This document shows, piece by piece, positions 20,249 to 32,800 of a stretch of 64,000 bases of DNA. Below the pieces are notes generated by a model, which saw only the letters and a list, made by a program, of their open reading frames with translations, was not told the origin of the DNA and ran no database searches. The DNA comes from Owenia fusiformis. Lineage: Eukaryota; Annelida; Polychaeta; Sabellida; Oweniidae. Position 1 is the stretch's first letter. Each line of letters begins with the position of its first letter. The stretch lies in contig CAIIXF020000008.1 in NCBI GenBank assembly GCA_903813345.2, positions 37,882,867 to 37,946,866 on the forward strand, read 5' to 3'. The position numbers and the translations under genes are program-made.

Positions 20249-23200
20249 CTGAAAAATAATATAAAACTTTATCGTATGATCTGTAAAATGAAGCCTTCTG
20301 ATTGGTCAGTTCTTGTGCTGTACCAATCTGTATTGCTACTGAGATTGTCTGCATTGATCATCTCCGTCGCAATACAGAAAATATTGGTACGGAGGGGACA
20401 TTCTCAGTAGCAATACAGAGGATCACACGATAAAAACGTTATAGAATGATTTGAAGTGCAATACAGGATATATTCTGTCTCGATATTCTGTATTGGCACT
20501 CGACTTCGTCTCGTTCCAATACGGAATTTCTTGAGCAGAATATATCCTGTTCAAATCATTCAATAACTTATAGTATCAGCTTTGTGCAAGGATTTTATAT
20601 GCAATGGCTCATAAATTGGTTGATATTCATGTTTTATTAAAGAATTTAAATGTGTAATCTACAATCCGCACTGGCCTACTTTCTTGTATTTGTACCTGTT
20701 AAATATTGTCCAGTCTGTATGAGCTTTGATAATTCTTCAATCTTCAAGAAACAATATATATTACTTTAATTAATTACTAATTCAGGTTAATATGAAGTTT
20801 CAATATATTTTCTTACTATGACTAATCATATTCCAAAATCCAATTAATTACTTAACTGGCTAAATGTGAAATTTCAATACATTTTTCTAACAATGACTAT
20901 TCCCTAGATTCCAGAATCAAAAAAAGGCAAGGGACGATTTATTACTGGATTGGGTCAATATGAAGTTTCAATATATTTTTCTTACAATGCCTTATCAGAT
21001 TCTAGAATCTAAACAGACAAGGGTCAATTTATTACTCGATTGGGTCAATATGAAGTTTCAATATATTTTTCAGATTTTATTTTTAAATTGAATTGTATGG
21101 CAGAAGTTTCTTACAGAGTCCACAGATCTTATTTAGGAAGTACTTTTATTAAAGGCCCTGTATAAAGTTTAAACCACTTTGGCTTAAATTGTAGTCTTAC
21201 CCAACATTATCAAAAGATTTTTTAAGTTTTTTTCACAGAACTCACCTGTGTCTTCTGTCTTGTCAACCAAAACATAAACCCATGGGAATTATTTTGATAG
21301 GATTTTGATAACTAACCCTTGGTCCATATAAAGAATGGACATTAGTTTAAGAAATGCATGTTCTGTTGGTTTATTTGCTAAAAACTTCCAATAAATAGTT
21401 TACCTTTGGGTCTGTAGAAGGTACAAGTGTAACTACGCGTCCAGGCTGAAAAACAAGTAGTATTTAGTTAATATACCAGGTGTGAGTAGAAATAATCTTG
21501 ATTTATTTCATTAAATATTCAAAATTTTAGTAAAAAGGATATTGTATTTGAAATGTACATGTAATATTGCATCTAGAAACGTGGTTTAAAAAAATATTTA
21601 CCAACTTTCTTTAGAATTTAATTTTCTTTGTCTTCTACACAAGTTTTGTTTGAAGTAATGATTAAGCAATTTAATTCAATAATCATGTTTCATATTCAGG
21701 TTGATATTGTACTTTTAAATCAATACAATTTTTTTGCAGTGTTCCATTAAAATGGTTCCAAACAAATTGTTCTTCATTCTTTCAAGTCATAGTGACTTTC
21801 TTTATAGTTGCACAGTACTTAAAAGTATTTAGGCATTGAGCCATCACTGCGAAATATAAAACTAAATACATGCAGAGTACTGTTGAGCTACTTAAGCTGT
21901 AATAGAATACAGTTTGCCAAAAATGCAGTTTTGACTTTGAAGTTTACCTATGGTGTACCGTTTAGCCTACCTACTATGAACCACTGGCCTATGATTCTTT
22001 TTTATTTGGAGCTTTATTTAACTTTCTTATTTTGTCTAGAACTCCCTCCCCTTTTTGGAATTGCAATGCTGTGTCAATAGCCCTTTCCTTTAAATATTAT
22101 ATTAATTACAATTTATTGTTCATGTTCTGCATTACAACCCTAAAGTCCATTCACTGGTTTAACGTGTCAGTAAAACCCCAAAAATAAGAAGTCAGGAGAC
22201 CATTGTGCAATAATATATGGAAAATTATATTCATATTATACATGAATGTAAGTATAAGTGAAAAGTACCAGTGATAAGCATTTTAATACAAGTGATAAAC
22301 TGCAACAGGTGTCCAAAGGCAGCATTACAGTGCCAATGGTCCCAATGAAACCTAAAGGAAGAACATGAACACTTGTATATTTCGGATGATTTAGTTTTTG
22401 TAGCAATTAAAGCCTGTTACGTTCGAAAATAACAGAAAGTAAAAACAGCAATTAAAATATGATAACAATATATTTATATTTTGAAAACTAAATAATATAA
22501 CAATAATATAAAGGAGGTTTAATACTTAAGTGATGTCCAATCAATGATACGGCTTATTCTTGATGTTGATAGATGTCGTTGACGATCCTTGAGAATGTTC
22601 CAGATCACGAAATGTTTCAATAATCGTTAATAGTTCTCCAACGTTTGTAATAATCCAATAATATTTGTTGTAATCCTATAATGTTTGTATCCAATAATGT
22701 TTGATGATAATCCACAAATGTTTATGATAATCCACGAATGTATATGATAATCCGTATATAGTGTATGTTGTAATATATGTCCATATAAAGTCCTCAGGTT
22801 GTGTGTTTGTAGTGTTATAAATGTTCCCACAGTAGGTGTCTGTAATATTCCGCTAAGAAGATGTCCTTTGATCAACTTTGAAATTCTGCTCTATTTAGTT
22901 CCTTTGAGATGTCCAGTTATGATGACTTAATTTATCTGCTACTGAGTCCACTTTGCAGTTTTATTTATAGTGTGAAAGAATCATCTAGAAAGAATCTTCT
23001 AGAACTAAGACTACTTGTTGAATTTTGATTGGACATCTTTAGTGACATGATTAAATTTTAATGAATGGTTATAATTTCTAGAACTATCTGGATGGTCAAG
23101 GGTTAATGAGTCATTCAGTTCAGTTTTGTTTACAAGATACAGTGTATAATGTCATTGTGACCTTGACCCAAGATCTCCAATAAAGAATAGCTCAACATAT

Positions 23201-26200
23201 ACAGCAAACATACATTACAAATTAAACTATAGGTGAATATAGTAGAATATAATATGCATGTAGCTCACTACTGTAACACCTCCCTCCTTAAAAGAAAAGT
23301 TTTGAATGCAATGAAAAACTTTTACAATAATATCTTGAGTAGCGAGCGTTACAATTTCTAAAAGTGAGGTTGAGACTTACATAATATTTGTTTACAATAG
23401 TCTTTTTATGTGCAGTATGTTTACAAGTATTTAATACTTTCTATCGTTACAGTGTGAGTACAATCTAATAACATATAATGTTCTTGTAATCATATACTAC
23501 AATAGTATCTACATAAGTTATGCATTAAGTCATAAATACAATACACGCAATAGATCATATAACATGTACAATAGCATACATTTTTGAGTCTGACAAACAC
23601 TAAACTAGTACAATGTTTTAAATTATCACATGATCTTATGTAAGTATTTCTAATAGTACACTCTGATGTTATCAAGTAATCTTGTGACACTATTTAAAGA
23701 TTACCTATAATGCTCACATAATCTAGAAACATTCTTGTAGTTCATATAATATCAATTTCACTATTTAGGCAAATGTTTTTATATATTGTTAAAATAAAGT
23801 GACAGTTATCACAAATCTCTAATTTGCCTACCATATAATATAATCTTCATGAGTTAATCATTATAATTTACAATATCTGACTCTTGAATAACATACATGT
23901 ATAGTTGTCATTGACATACAAGTTTGGCCTATGAGCTAAGAGCACAAGCTCATGTTGAGTAAAGAAATTTATCACGCTCAACATACCTTTTCATCATGTG
24001 TAGCTCTCTACACCTCACAGGAGTAGTTCTATCAATGCAAATGAAATCATTCAGCACTGAGTCAGATTGTAAGTCAGATATGAGCTCCTTTGGTAGCTCC
24101 ACTAATGTGAAATTATTGATTTGTGATTTCACAATATACTTGGTTTTGTTATTCCCAAGCATAAGGAGTGATTTTATTTCTAGAAACTGTGTGGCCATAG
24201 ACAGAATAGTGAGCAGATATTGATTATCAGATTTTGTTTTTGGTAGTGGACCAACACAGTCAATAAGAACCTTACTAAATGGTTCATCAAATGCAGGTAT
24301 AAGTTGTAAAGGAGTAATTGAGATTTTCTGGTTAGGTTTCCCTACCATTTGACATGTATGACAAGACCTACAATACTCTTGGACATCTTGTTTTAATTTG
24401 GGCCAATAGAAATGATTGAGTATTTTATGGTATGTTTTAGTTACTCCTAAATGACCTGCCATGGGAGAATCATGAGCTAGACTCAAGATTTCCTTATGAT
24501 ATGATTTTGGGACAACAATTTGATGTACAATTGCCCAATCATCTTCAGGGGAAGCTTCAGGAGGTCTCCACTTTCGCATTAATATGCCATCCTTTTTGTA
24601 GAAACAAACAGGGACCTTGTCAGCTTCATCAATAGTAAGACATCTTTTATGAAGATCAATGAGTGATGGATCATGCTCTTGTTCATAAATTAACATGGGT
24701 TTAGAATGAGGATCATTTTTCAAAGAATCACTATCAGAAATAGAGGATGAAACCTCAGAACTAGAAGAGGATGTAACCTCAGAACAAGGAGGGGATGAAA
24801 CCTCATGAACACTAGCAGAAGAAGATGGAACTTCATCAGGACTAGCAAGAGCGGGCGAAACCGCATTAAAATAGTGATCCTGCTCAGAAGGTGAATCACC
24901 TCTGGCAATAGGCTTTTTCAATGAAGAATTTGCCTCAATAGATGACTGCTTGGCTTGAACAGAAGGCTGTTTCAATGAAGAATTTGCCTTTAAAATAGGA
25001 TAAGGATCATCTTTAACAAGTGGTGAGTGACATTCATCATCAAACAAGGAGCTTAAAAACCCACTATCAAAGTCATCTCCCACAGACGAATCCCCGCTAT
25101 CAGCTAACCTTTTAGCCATAGCCCTAGTAACAGCACAAGCAGGATATATATCAGAGTCCTCTTGGACAGAATCCTCAATAGAACAAGGCTGATCAGAAAC
25201 AATGGGGTCTAATGATACCTTACCCCCAGCTAAATCATTGCCTAAAAGCAATGCGACTCCTTCAACAGGAAGTTGTGGCCTAACACCAACAATAACTGGC
25301 CCTTTGACTAACTCTGATGTGATATGAATACGATGGAGGGGAACTTTAGTAAAACCTAATTCAATGCCTTGCATCAAAATATGGGTACCTGTGAATGACT
25401 CCTCAGATAAAGGAAGGACACCTTCTAATAACAAAGTCTGAGATGCACCCGTGTCTCTAAGAATCTTAATTGGCTTTGAATTGGTACCATCACTTGACAA
25501 TGACACAGATCCTTCCGACATGAAAGGCTTATAATCCTCCATAATATCACTATGAGTTGATTTCTCAGTATGAGTATATGAATCCCAAACAATGGGCTTT
25601 CTTGAAATGGGAACTGTAGCACAACCATTTGAATGAGCAGAACCAGACATCTCTCTTCTATTCTTAATCCTATAGCATTCAGAAATAAGATGACCAGGCT
25701 TTTTACAATAGTTACAGGTGACGTTTGATTTTGGACCTGAAGAATTTGATTGATCTGATTTTGAGCTAGAATTCTGTGATGAATTAGACTGGTCTTTTGC
25801 TTTGTTTGATGTATTTGATGATGAGGACTGATTTGATTTAGAGTCATATGAAGGTTTGTTACCCTGATAACCCCTATAGTTAGGATTGCCCTTGATAAAA
25901 CTACCCTTATGAGTAAGAGCATAATCATCAGACAGGGTGGCAGCTTGACTCAAAGTTTCTACCTTGTGTTCATCTAAGTAAGTTCTAATGTGATACTGAA
26001 CACAGTTTTTAAATTGTTCTATAAGCATTAGCTCTCTGAGCTTCTTAAACTCTTCAGATACATCTTTAGAGACAAGCCACCTGTCAAAAAGCTGCTCTTG
26101 CTCTCGAGCAAACTCAACATGGGTTTGGTCACTCTGTTTGTGGGCATTTCTAAATTTTTGTCTGTAAGCTTCTGGTACTAGTTCATAAGCTTTAAGAATT

Positions 26201-29200
26201 GCATTTTTAATTAGGTCATAATCAGAGCATACTTCTGCTGAGAGAGAGGCAAATATTTCACTTGCTTTACCAATAAAAACACTCTGAAGCATAACTGGCC
26301 ATGCAGATTTGGGCCAGTCTAGGCTCTGAGCGACTTTTTCAAAATGTGTAAAGTATTTATCAACATTTTTCTCTTGAAATTTAGGTACAAATTTGAGAAA
26401 TTTGAAGCGTCAAACCTATTTTCAAAATGTTGATGCATAGTAGCATGTTCATCAGTTATTGATTTGGCTTCTATTTCAAGACGTTTTAATTCAATTTCTT
26501 GTTGCCTTTTTTCTCTTTCATTTTGCATTTCTAATTCTTTTTCTCTCAATTCTCTAATTTCTCTCTCTTTTTGAATTTCTAACTCTTTCTCTCTTATTTC
26601 AAGTTCTTTGAGCTTAATAGGATCAACAGGGTCAACATGTTGGGCTGGCTGCTCAGGCAGAAGTGATTCTGCAACCAAATATTGAAGTACAAAGTTTTTA
26701 ATTGTATCCTTTTTGTATGAGCTTTTGACTGACAGGCCAACATGTTTTGCAATTGCCAGAAGTTCAGTTTTCTTTAAATCATCAAATTCCTCCAAAGAGG
26801 GCGATTCTAAAAATGTCTCAACCTCAAAACTCATTTTCAATTAATTGCTGTCTTCACAGTTAAAATTTACTAGTTTGGGATTTTGAATTTTGGATTTTGA
26901 AATATTTGACTTTTAGCTTGTTGTAGTTGTATCCCGGACGAGCCCCCAATTTCTGTTACGTTCGAAAATAACAGAAAGTAAAAACAGCAATTAAAATATG
27001 ATAACAATATATTTATATTTTGAAAACTAAATAATATAACAATAATATAAAGGAGGTTTAATACTTAAGTGATGTCCAATCAATGATACGGCTTATTCTT
27101 GATGTTGATAGATGTCGTTGACGATCCTTGAGAATGTTCCAGATCACGAAATGTTTCAATAATCGTTAATAGTTCTCCAACGTTTGTAATAATCCAATAA
27201 TATTTGTTGTAATCCTATAATGTTTGTATCCAATAATGTTTGATGATAATCCACAAATGTTTATGATAATCCACGAATGTATATGATAATCCGTATATAG
27301 TGTATGTTGTAATATATGTCCATATAAAGTCCTCAGGTTGTGTGTTTGTAGTGTTATAAATGTTCCCACAGTAGGTGTCTGTAATATTCCGCTAAGAAGA
27401 TGTCCTTTGATCAACTTTGAAATTCTGCTCTATTTAGTTCCTTTGAGATGTCCAGTTATGATGACTTAATTTATCTGCTACTGAGTCCACTTTGCAGTTT
27501 TATTTATAGTGTGAAAGAATCATCTAGAAAGAATCTTCTAGAACTAAGACTACTTGTTGAGTTTTGATTGGACATCTTTAGTGACATGATTAAATTTTAA
27601 TGAATGGTTATAATTTCTAGAACTATCTGGATGGTCAAGGGTTAATGAGTCATTCAGTTCAGTTTTGTTTACAAGATACAGTGTATAATGTCATTGTGAC
27701 CTTGACCCAAGATCTCCAATAAAGAATAGCTCAACATATACAGCAAACATACATTACAAATTAAACTATAGGTGAATATAGTAGAATATAATATGCATGT
27801 AGCTCACTACTGTAACAAGCCTGCGCCCTCTTGTAATTTAAAGAATTTCAGCCATGTTCACGCCCGGTGATCGTGAAAATGGGACGGAGGGGGGGAGCAG
27901 GCAATTTCCGCTAGAAAATTCAACAAATCTGGTAAAATTATTTTTTCAAGACAGAGTTTACGATTGGATTGCAAATTGAATAAGCGCACGGTATGATAAA
28001 ATATGTTAGGTATTCTAGGATTAATTTTCAACCGATACTCTTTTAAGATATAAGATCTATTAAAAAAGGCGCAACGCAACCAACGTGCAAAAGTCAAAGT
28101 TTTTGCTATAAATCAAGCAACAATGGACTACACGACCTGTAATAAATACTTGTAAGTGATGTTATCATAACTAAATTAATGTCATTGCTGAATTTATAAA
28201 ATAAGTTTCCATACGTAAAATAAAAAATAATCGAAAATAATTAAAATGGGACGGAGGGGGGGAGGGGACGGAGGGGGGGAGTAATAATTCTATAAAGTGA
28301 AACAACTTCACACGAATTCTTGTATTTGAAAAATGAACTCATTAACTTAGTAAGAAACTGGATGATATACCCCTGGAGACTAAAAAATGGGGACATTTGG
28401 AGTAAAAGTACTTAAAGTCGCGAAACATCTCTAATCATGTCTTATATACATATTGCTCCCCCCCTCCGTCCCCTCCCCCCTCCGTCCCAAATTCATTATT
28501 TTCGATTATTTTTTATTTCACATATGGAAACTTATTTCATAAATTCAGCAATGACATTAATTTAGTTATGATAACATCACTTACAAGTATTTATTACAGG
28601 TCGTCCAGACCATTGTTGCTTGATTTATAGCAAAAACGTTGATTTGTGCCTGTTGATGGCCTTGCGCCTTTTTTAATAGATCTCATACCTTAGATGCTTA
28701 TCGTTTCAGAAAAAATCCCAGAAAACCTAACATATTCTACCATACCATGCGCCTATCCATTAAGCAATTCAATAGTAAACTTTTTCTTGAAAAAATAAAT
28801 CTTCCAGATTTGTTGAATTTCCTAGCAGAAATTGCCTGCTCCCCCCTCCGTCCCATATTCACGATCACCGGGCATGATGTTAATATTTTGAAAATTATAC
28901 TATGGCAGAGAAGCATGGGGCCATGGGCCCCCCCCCCCCCCAGCCACCTAAGTTGGGCACAGAAAAAAAATTGGCCTCAAAGCCCCAAAAAGTGGGCCTT
29001 TTTGGTCATTAATGGGCCTTCAAATGCCTTATTTGTTTAATTTCAGGTCAAATTTTCAAAATTTGGGACCACTTTTCGGTTTTAGGGGCCCAATTTTTTT
29101 TCTCTGACCGGGAATTTGGGCCCCCCCCACGGACATCTAATACGTTCTTTGGCCCAAATGCCCTAATACGTCACTTCCGCTGAATAGAAAAAAGTAGTAT

Positions 29201-30004
29201 TCAAAAATAAATGTAGTCCCAACACAATTGTGATCATGACGAGTCAGTAAGCTAGTATGTAGGCACAGTTGTCATCTTTTTGCAATGACAACATGCCATT
29301 TCTTCTGAAAATGCGTTTATTTGGGTTATCTGAAGGAAAATTTCGAGTCAAGTGGCGCATTAATTTTGCCTTGATTTTTGTGAATTTCAATTTGTGTCGG
29401 CAGAGAGAGGGGGTAGTGTCACAATTGACCAATTATTTCAAAAAGTAGATGATTGGCCCCTATTGAGTTTTTTGTCAAGATGTAGCTTAGACATAGCTTT
29501 AGAACCTCAGATAGGCCAGTGAGGCCACATAAATCCATAACTCGAGATAAAAAGTCAGGCGTTTGCCCTTTTGCCCATTGACTAGTATGGTGACGTGAAT
29601 TAGGGCAGTTTGGCCTTTGAACAGGAATGATATCAATTGAAATCCCAGAATCTCCTTTCGCCAGAACATTCTCTCTGACTGTCCCCCCCCCCTTGTTTTT
29701 TCCTGGATCCTCCCCTGTTAAGTCTTTTATAAGTTTTCAATAATATTCACATAGTGTATTTTATACGTATTTTATATTGAACATGAATGATACACTGTTT
29801 TTAACTAACGCTGACACTACTGATGCCTTTGTGTCCAATGTAAACAAAAACAGCTGGTCAACCTTGTACCTTTTCTGGGATTCCCCTATGATCGTGGCTC
29901 GCCTGCCAAAATCTGCGAGTAAATCCCTCGATGTATCCCATCTTCTTGTCCTTGTACGGAAAGTCTACCTTCCAGAGCAACGAACCATATCCAAACACCC
30001 ACAT
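19874..30004 (-). CDS. CHAC2: CHAC2, glutathione-specific gamma-glutamylcyclotransferase (three exons)
   Basis: The three exons (29870-30004, 21404-21445, 19874-20248) encode 183 aa, against 184 for human CHAC2, with every junction GT-AG and in phase 0. The enzyme splits cytosolic glutathione into 5-oxoproline and Cys-Gly, part of glutathione turnover. The protein starts [17 protein letters not shown] with the substrate-binding YGSL motif at residues 6-9, has RRFWQ and DHRG (about 30-40), PGRVVTLV (46-53), the catalytic glutamate E85 in LDFREKNGY, and ends with [20 protein letters not shown] and a short C-terminus. The C-terminal [14 protein letters not shown] block and the length favour CHAC2 over CHAC1. 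Intron 1 is 8.4 kb and full of transposons; intron 2 (21403-20249) holds small MITEs. The gene looks whole. Confidence 0.96.
20323..20570. repeat. Two adjacent foldback MITE-like hairpins in CHAC2 intron 2
   Basis: Positions 20323-20412 pair TGTATTGCTACTGAGA with its complement. Positions 20439-20570 pair GAATGATTTGAA and CAGGATATATTCTG with their complements. Both carry a CAATACAG core. Confidence 0.7.
21152..21225. mobile_element. End fragment of the TTAA transposon family
   Basis: TTAAAGGCCCTGTATAAAGT and the following ACCACTTTGGCTTAAATTGT closely match the left end of the element at 5281. Only this end is present. Confidence 0.7.
21404..21445 (-). CDS. CHAC2: CHAC2 exon 2 (residues 46-59)
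   Basis: This is a 42-bp micro-exon encoding [14 protein letters not shown], flanked by TTTTTCAG and GTAAAC. It supplies the conserved GRVVTLV strand. Confidence 0.93.
22415..23278 (-). repeat. 3' LTR (864 bp)
   Basis: It starts and ends TG..CA in element orientation and is identical to its partner at all but one position that I can see. Confidence 0.93.
26954..27817 (-). repeat. 5' LTR (864 bp)
   Basis: This is the partner of the 3' LTR; the primer-binding site lies five bases inside it. The AGCC target repeat follows at 27818-27821. Confidence 0.93.
27859..28876. mobile_element. 1018-bp foldback element with G-rich inner repeats
   Basis: Arms of about 400 bp (27859-28262 and 28455-28876) are imperfect inverted copies; the ends are CACGCCCGGTGATCGTGAA and the complement of CATGCCCGGTGATCGTGAA. 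ATGTT is repeated on both sides (27854-27858 and 28877-28881). GGGACGGAGGGGGG occurs near the outer ends and again twice at the inner edge of each arm. No transposase frame is seen. Confidence 0.88.
28910..29130. repeat. GGGCC-rich interspersed repeat, copy 1
   Basis: It shares CCCCAAAAAGTGGGCCTTTT, ATGGGCCTT and a C-run start with 30160-30380. Both copies lie close to CHAC2 exon 1. The stretch 29131-29869 shows no further feature. Confidence 0.7.
29870..30004 (-). CDS. CHAC2: CHAC2 exon 1 (residues 1-45)
   Basis: ATG is at 30004-30002 and the exon ends CCAGAAAAG/GTACAAG. The frame is open further upstream, but family alignment puts the start at MWVFGYGSL. Confidence 0.95.
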
Positions 30005-30159
30005 CACGGTTGATAATCGAGAAAAACCAGACGAAATTTGTATCTTAGCAGACAGCAACCATCTTCCCACAATGCAACTCTTCAGTGGGATGACACTATA
30101 TTGCAAACTCATTGACTTACCGACGGTGGCGAAATCCCTGCTTTTTAATCTAAATTAAA

Positions 30160-30380
30160 TCAGGCCCCCCCCCCTCCCCCTTGGGTGGGCCCAGACAAAA
30201 AAAATGGGCCCAAAATATGTTTGAGTTAAAAAAGGCCTTGATTAAGGCCCCAAAAAGTGGGCCTTTTTATCATAAATGGGCCTTATTTTTTAATTTTTAG
30301 CCAAATTTTGAAGAAAATGGGCCTCAAAATTTCAAACTTTTTGGTTTTAGAGACCCAAATATTTTTTCCGCGCGATCGTG
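30160..30380. repeat. GGGCC-rich interspersed repeat, copy 2
   Basis: This copy begins about 155 bp upstream of the CHAC2 ATG and so may lie in or near the CHAC2 promoter. It is homologous to 28910-29130. Confidence 0.7.
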
Positions 30381-30484
30381 GGAGATTTGCAAGTACTCAT
30401 TTATTTCGACGTTTCTTGACAGAATATGGTTAAAGTACTTTCATTTTCAACATGTCTTTGAAAATGGGAGTACGTTTGGAATAA

Positions 30485-31135
30485 AACGATTACTAGATTA
30501 AAAGCAATTAAACTTGAAATGCAAAGAAAATATATAGAACATAATGATAGAGCCATAAGGGAAAATAGAAAACTTGGAAATTATATAAAAATTGATTACA
30601 ATCTGGAAAGATATTTAACATTAAGCGTGAACAAAATGTTAATTTTTAAAATGGCCAGGTTTAGATTAGCAAACCATAATTTAAGAATTGAAACAGGGAG
30701 ACACGAGAAAAAGAAAAACTAAACAGCATCGACTTGAAATAAATGAAAGAATTTGTCAGATTTGCAAGGGGGAAGTAGAGGATGAAAAACATTTTCTTAT
30801 TGTGTGTGATGGCTATAAAAAATGTAGATTTGAATTTTTTAATAAACTAAGTTTTATTGACACATTTGATAATATGTCGTATGAAGAAAAATATAACTTT
30901 TTAATGACTTCTGATGATTTTGAAATTGTTAACGAATTGACACATTTTATAAATAAACTTTTTAATCAGCGTCGGGAGCTATTTGAAAAAGGAAAAAATT
31001 AGATTGTATGATAGTATTTGTGAAACAATGCATGTTGTTTTTTAACTGTATAATTATATGTAAATGTCTTGTAATTGATTTTGTGAGGAAACCAAGTGTT
31101 TGGTTTGAAAGACAATAAAATCTTGAATCTTGTTT
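30485..31135 (+). mobile_element. 3' end of a non-LTR retrotransposon (CR1/L2-like)
   Basis: Two overlapping frames encode a LINE C-terminal region: KMLIFKMARFRLANHNLRIE and ERICQICKGEVEDEKHFLIV, then CDGYKKCRFEFF, the usual zinc-like tail. A frameshift separates them near 30690-30720. The end is AATAAAATCTTGAATCTTG followed by a T-run, without a long poly(A), as in CR1/L2. Confidence 0.75.
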
Positions 31136-31515
31136 TTTTCCCTTTCGTAGAAACATTGACCATACCATGCAGATATACCTCTTGTGCCTGTAGAACTTCT
31201 CAAACCTTCAAGTCATAGTTTCTATAATTCTAACCCTATCATCTTGAAAAATTGATAACATCATCCAGACACTTCAGTTTCCTAAATCAATAAAAGAATT
31301 CCGAGATATTAATTTTTCTTTGAAGGTATACGACGTTAAGGAGGTTTACGATGTTTACCATGACATTGTTTCTATGTATTGTCTCGATCTAACCTAATTG
31401 AAACACGTAGGCTATTTAATAAGATCTACGTTTATTTAACATTAACGTATTTATGATCGAGTTCATGTTAATATAAAAGACCATGTGCAGTATGGCAAGT
31501 GATTTAAAAAAAATA

Positions 31516-32043
31516 TGTTTTCTTTCAAGTGAAGTATCCATGATGATAAAAATATCAATCGAACAATTCGAAAAATTATGAATAGGAACCCCATGTCAAC
31601 ATTTTTTTCAAAAAATTGAACCTATTTACTCAAAAGAGGATCTCCTTTTTCTGATTTTTATTGCATGAAAAGATTATTCAACAAGGGGTCTAAAACATCT
31701 TCAAAAATATAATGGTATTGAAAAGCTAGTTTTGAAGATATCAATTTTCGGTGACCAAAATGATGCTGAAAACAATGGATAGCACGAGTTTTCCCTATGG
31801 AAAATAACATGGGATATGTGGTTTTGAACTTTAACGCATTTCGATACGCATCCCCTTTTCAGAAATTGTTAATATAGTGTAGAAGAAACTTTCGATATGT
31901 TTAGATTGAGAAAAACAAGATCCCTTTTTAGAAAATAAGCCTAACATTTTTTTAAAAGTGCTAAGGTGGGGCCGTAATCCATAATTTTTCAGATAGGTGG
32001 ATTTATACTTTACTATCATGGGGACTTCACTTGAAAGAAAACG
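31516..32043. mobile_element. Foldback element (about 0.5 kb)
   Basis: Arms of about 70 bp start GTTTTCTTTCAAGTGAAGT and are inverted at 31975-32043. No coding sequence is seen. The stretch 31136-31515 shows nothing recognisable. Confidence 0.75.
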
Positions 32044-32685
32044 CTTATTAGGGTTGCCAGGCCCTGCAGGCTAAAATAATAGGGCGCAAAAATTGGCAAG
32101 AATGTGAGTTCCGATGAGAGAAAACAATTTATGTGAGTCCTAATGTTTGCTTCCTTGAATCAAACACTGCTCAAATTGAATGATTTGATATCATGTGTTT
32201 CCAAAATGTAGCCATTTGTGTTCTATTGTTGAAATTAAACATCTTCTTCATAATCAATGCACTCGTGTGATCTCCAGCCAGTTTATACGATATTATCATT
32301 GTGAGTGATCTCTATACTTGCTATGTGTTCTTATAATCATAGCATGAAAAGTAGGAACATTTTTAGTAAGAGTTTTTTCTCTGGCATTCAAATTTTTCTG
32401 CATCACGGGCAATGTATCTCCGAGCTTTCACCAGAATTCTCTTTGAGGAGAAGTAATAATTATAAGCCTCTCAAAGGAGTGGTATCGATATGGAGAACTT
32501 TTAACCAGTCATAAAAAATCTAAAAATTTAACACATCATCAATTTAAGGGTCATCTTTTGAATGATAACAATAAAATTTGAAATATCGTCGCATGAGAAT
32601 AACTTTGTACTATCTCACATTTTTACGGAACTGAGAAATCAAGGTTTGAAAGTTTGAGGAAGGGTCGATGGCAAACATTGACAGG
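32044..32685. other. No recognised feature
   Basis: This is AT-rich sequence with short open frames only. I find no exon, RNA gene or element end. Confidence 0.4.
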
Positions 32686-32689
32686 ACCC

Positions 32690-32800
32690 GGGTTTTTAGC
32701 ACCCGTGCTGTTAGCTCTCGAAACCCGTGCCAATAGCTCTCGAAACCCGTGCTAGAATAGTCTCGCAACCAGTGCTATTTACTGAACGAAACGATCGGAA
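32690..32800. repeat. Short tandem repeat with an AACCCGTGC core
   Basis: Units of about 22-24 bp (GCTCTCGAAACCCGTGC) occur three times and decay at the edges. The AACCCGTGC core recurs in the hairpin array at 47560-47700 and near 46010-46060. The stretch 32800-33720 shows only a few scattered echoes (about 32985-33070). Confidence 0.7.

Larger units (their letters stand above)
22415..27817 (-). mobile_element. Ty3/gypsy-type LTR retrotransposon, Gmr1-like, broken, very young
   Basis: Two 864-bp LTRs (22415-23278 and 26954-27817, TGTTACG..GTAACA) differ at only one position that I can see and are flanked by AGCC on both sides, so insertion was recent. On the minus strand the internal region holds, in order, a primer-binding site (26931-26948) matching the tRNA-Pro type, a gag region with a Lys/Glu coiled coil, a CCHC zinc knuckle (about 25.7 kb), a retroviral-type protease with DTGAS (about 25.45 kb), and an integrase HHCC zinc domain with the start of the core (about 24.1-24.6 kb). 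A purine-rich tract (23279-23292) precedes the 3' LTR. No reverse transcriptase or RNase H is recognised. Integrase straight after protease fits Gmr1-like elements. The element is broken, with a few breaks. It lies in the sense direction of CHAC2 intron 1. Confidence 0.93.
22170..28915. repeat. Older repeat interrupted by two insertions
   Basis: Positions 22180-22414, 27818-27858 and 28877-28915 together match the uninterrupted copy at 44085-44275 (GTCAGGAGACCATTGTGCAA to ACTATGGCAGAGAAGCA). An LTR element and a foldback element sit inside, so the order of events can be read. Confidence 0.75.
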
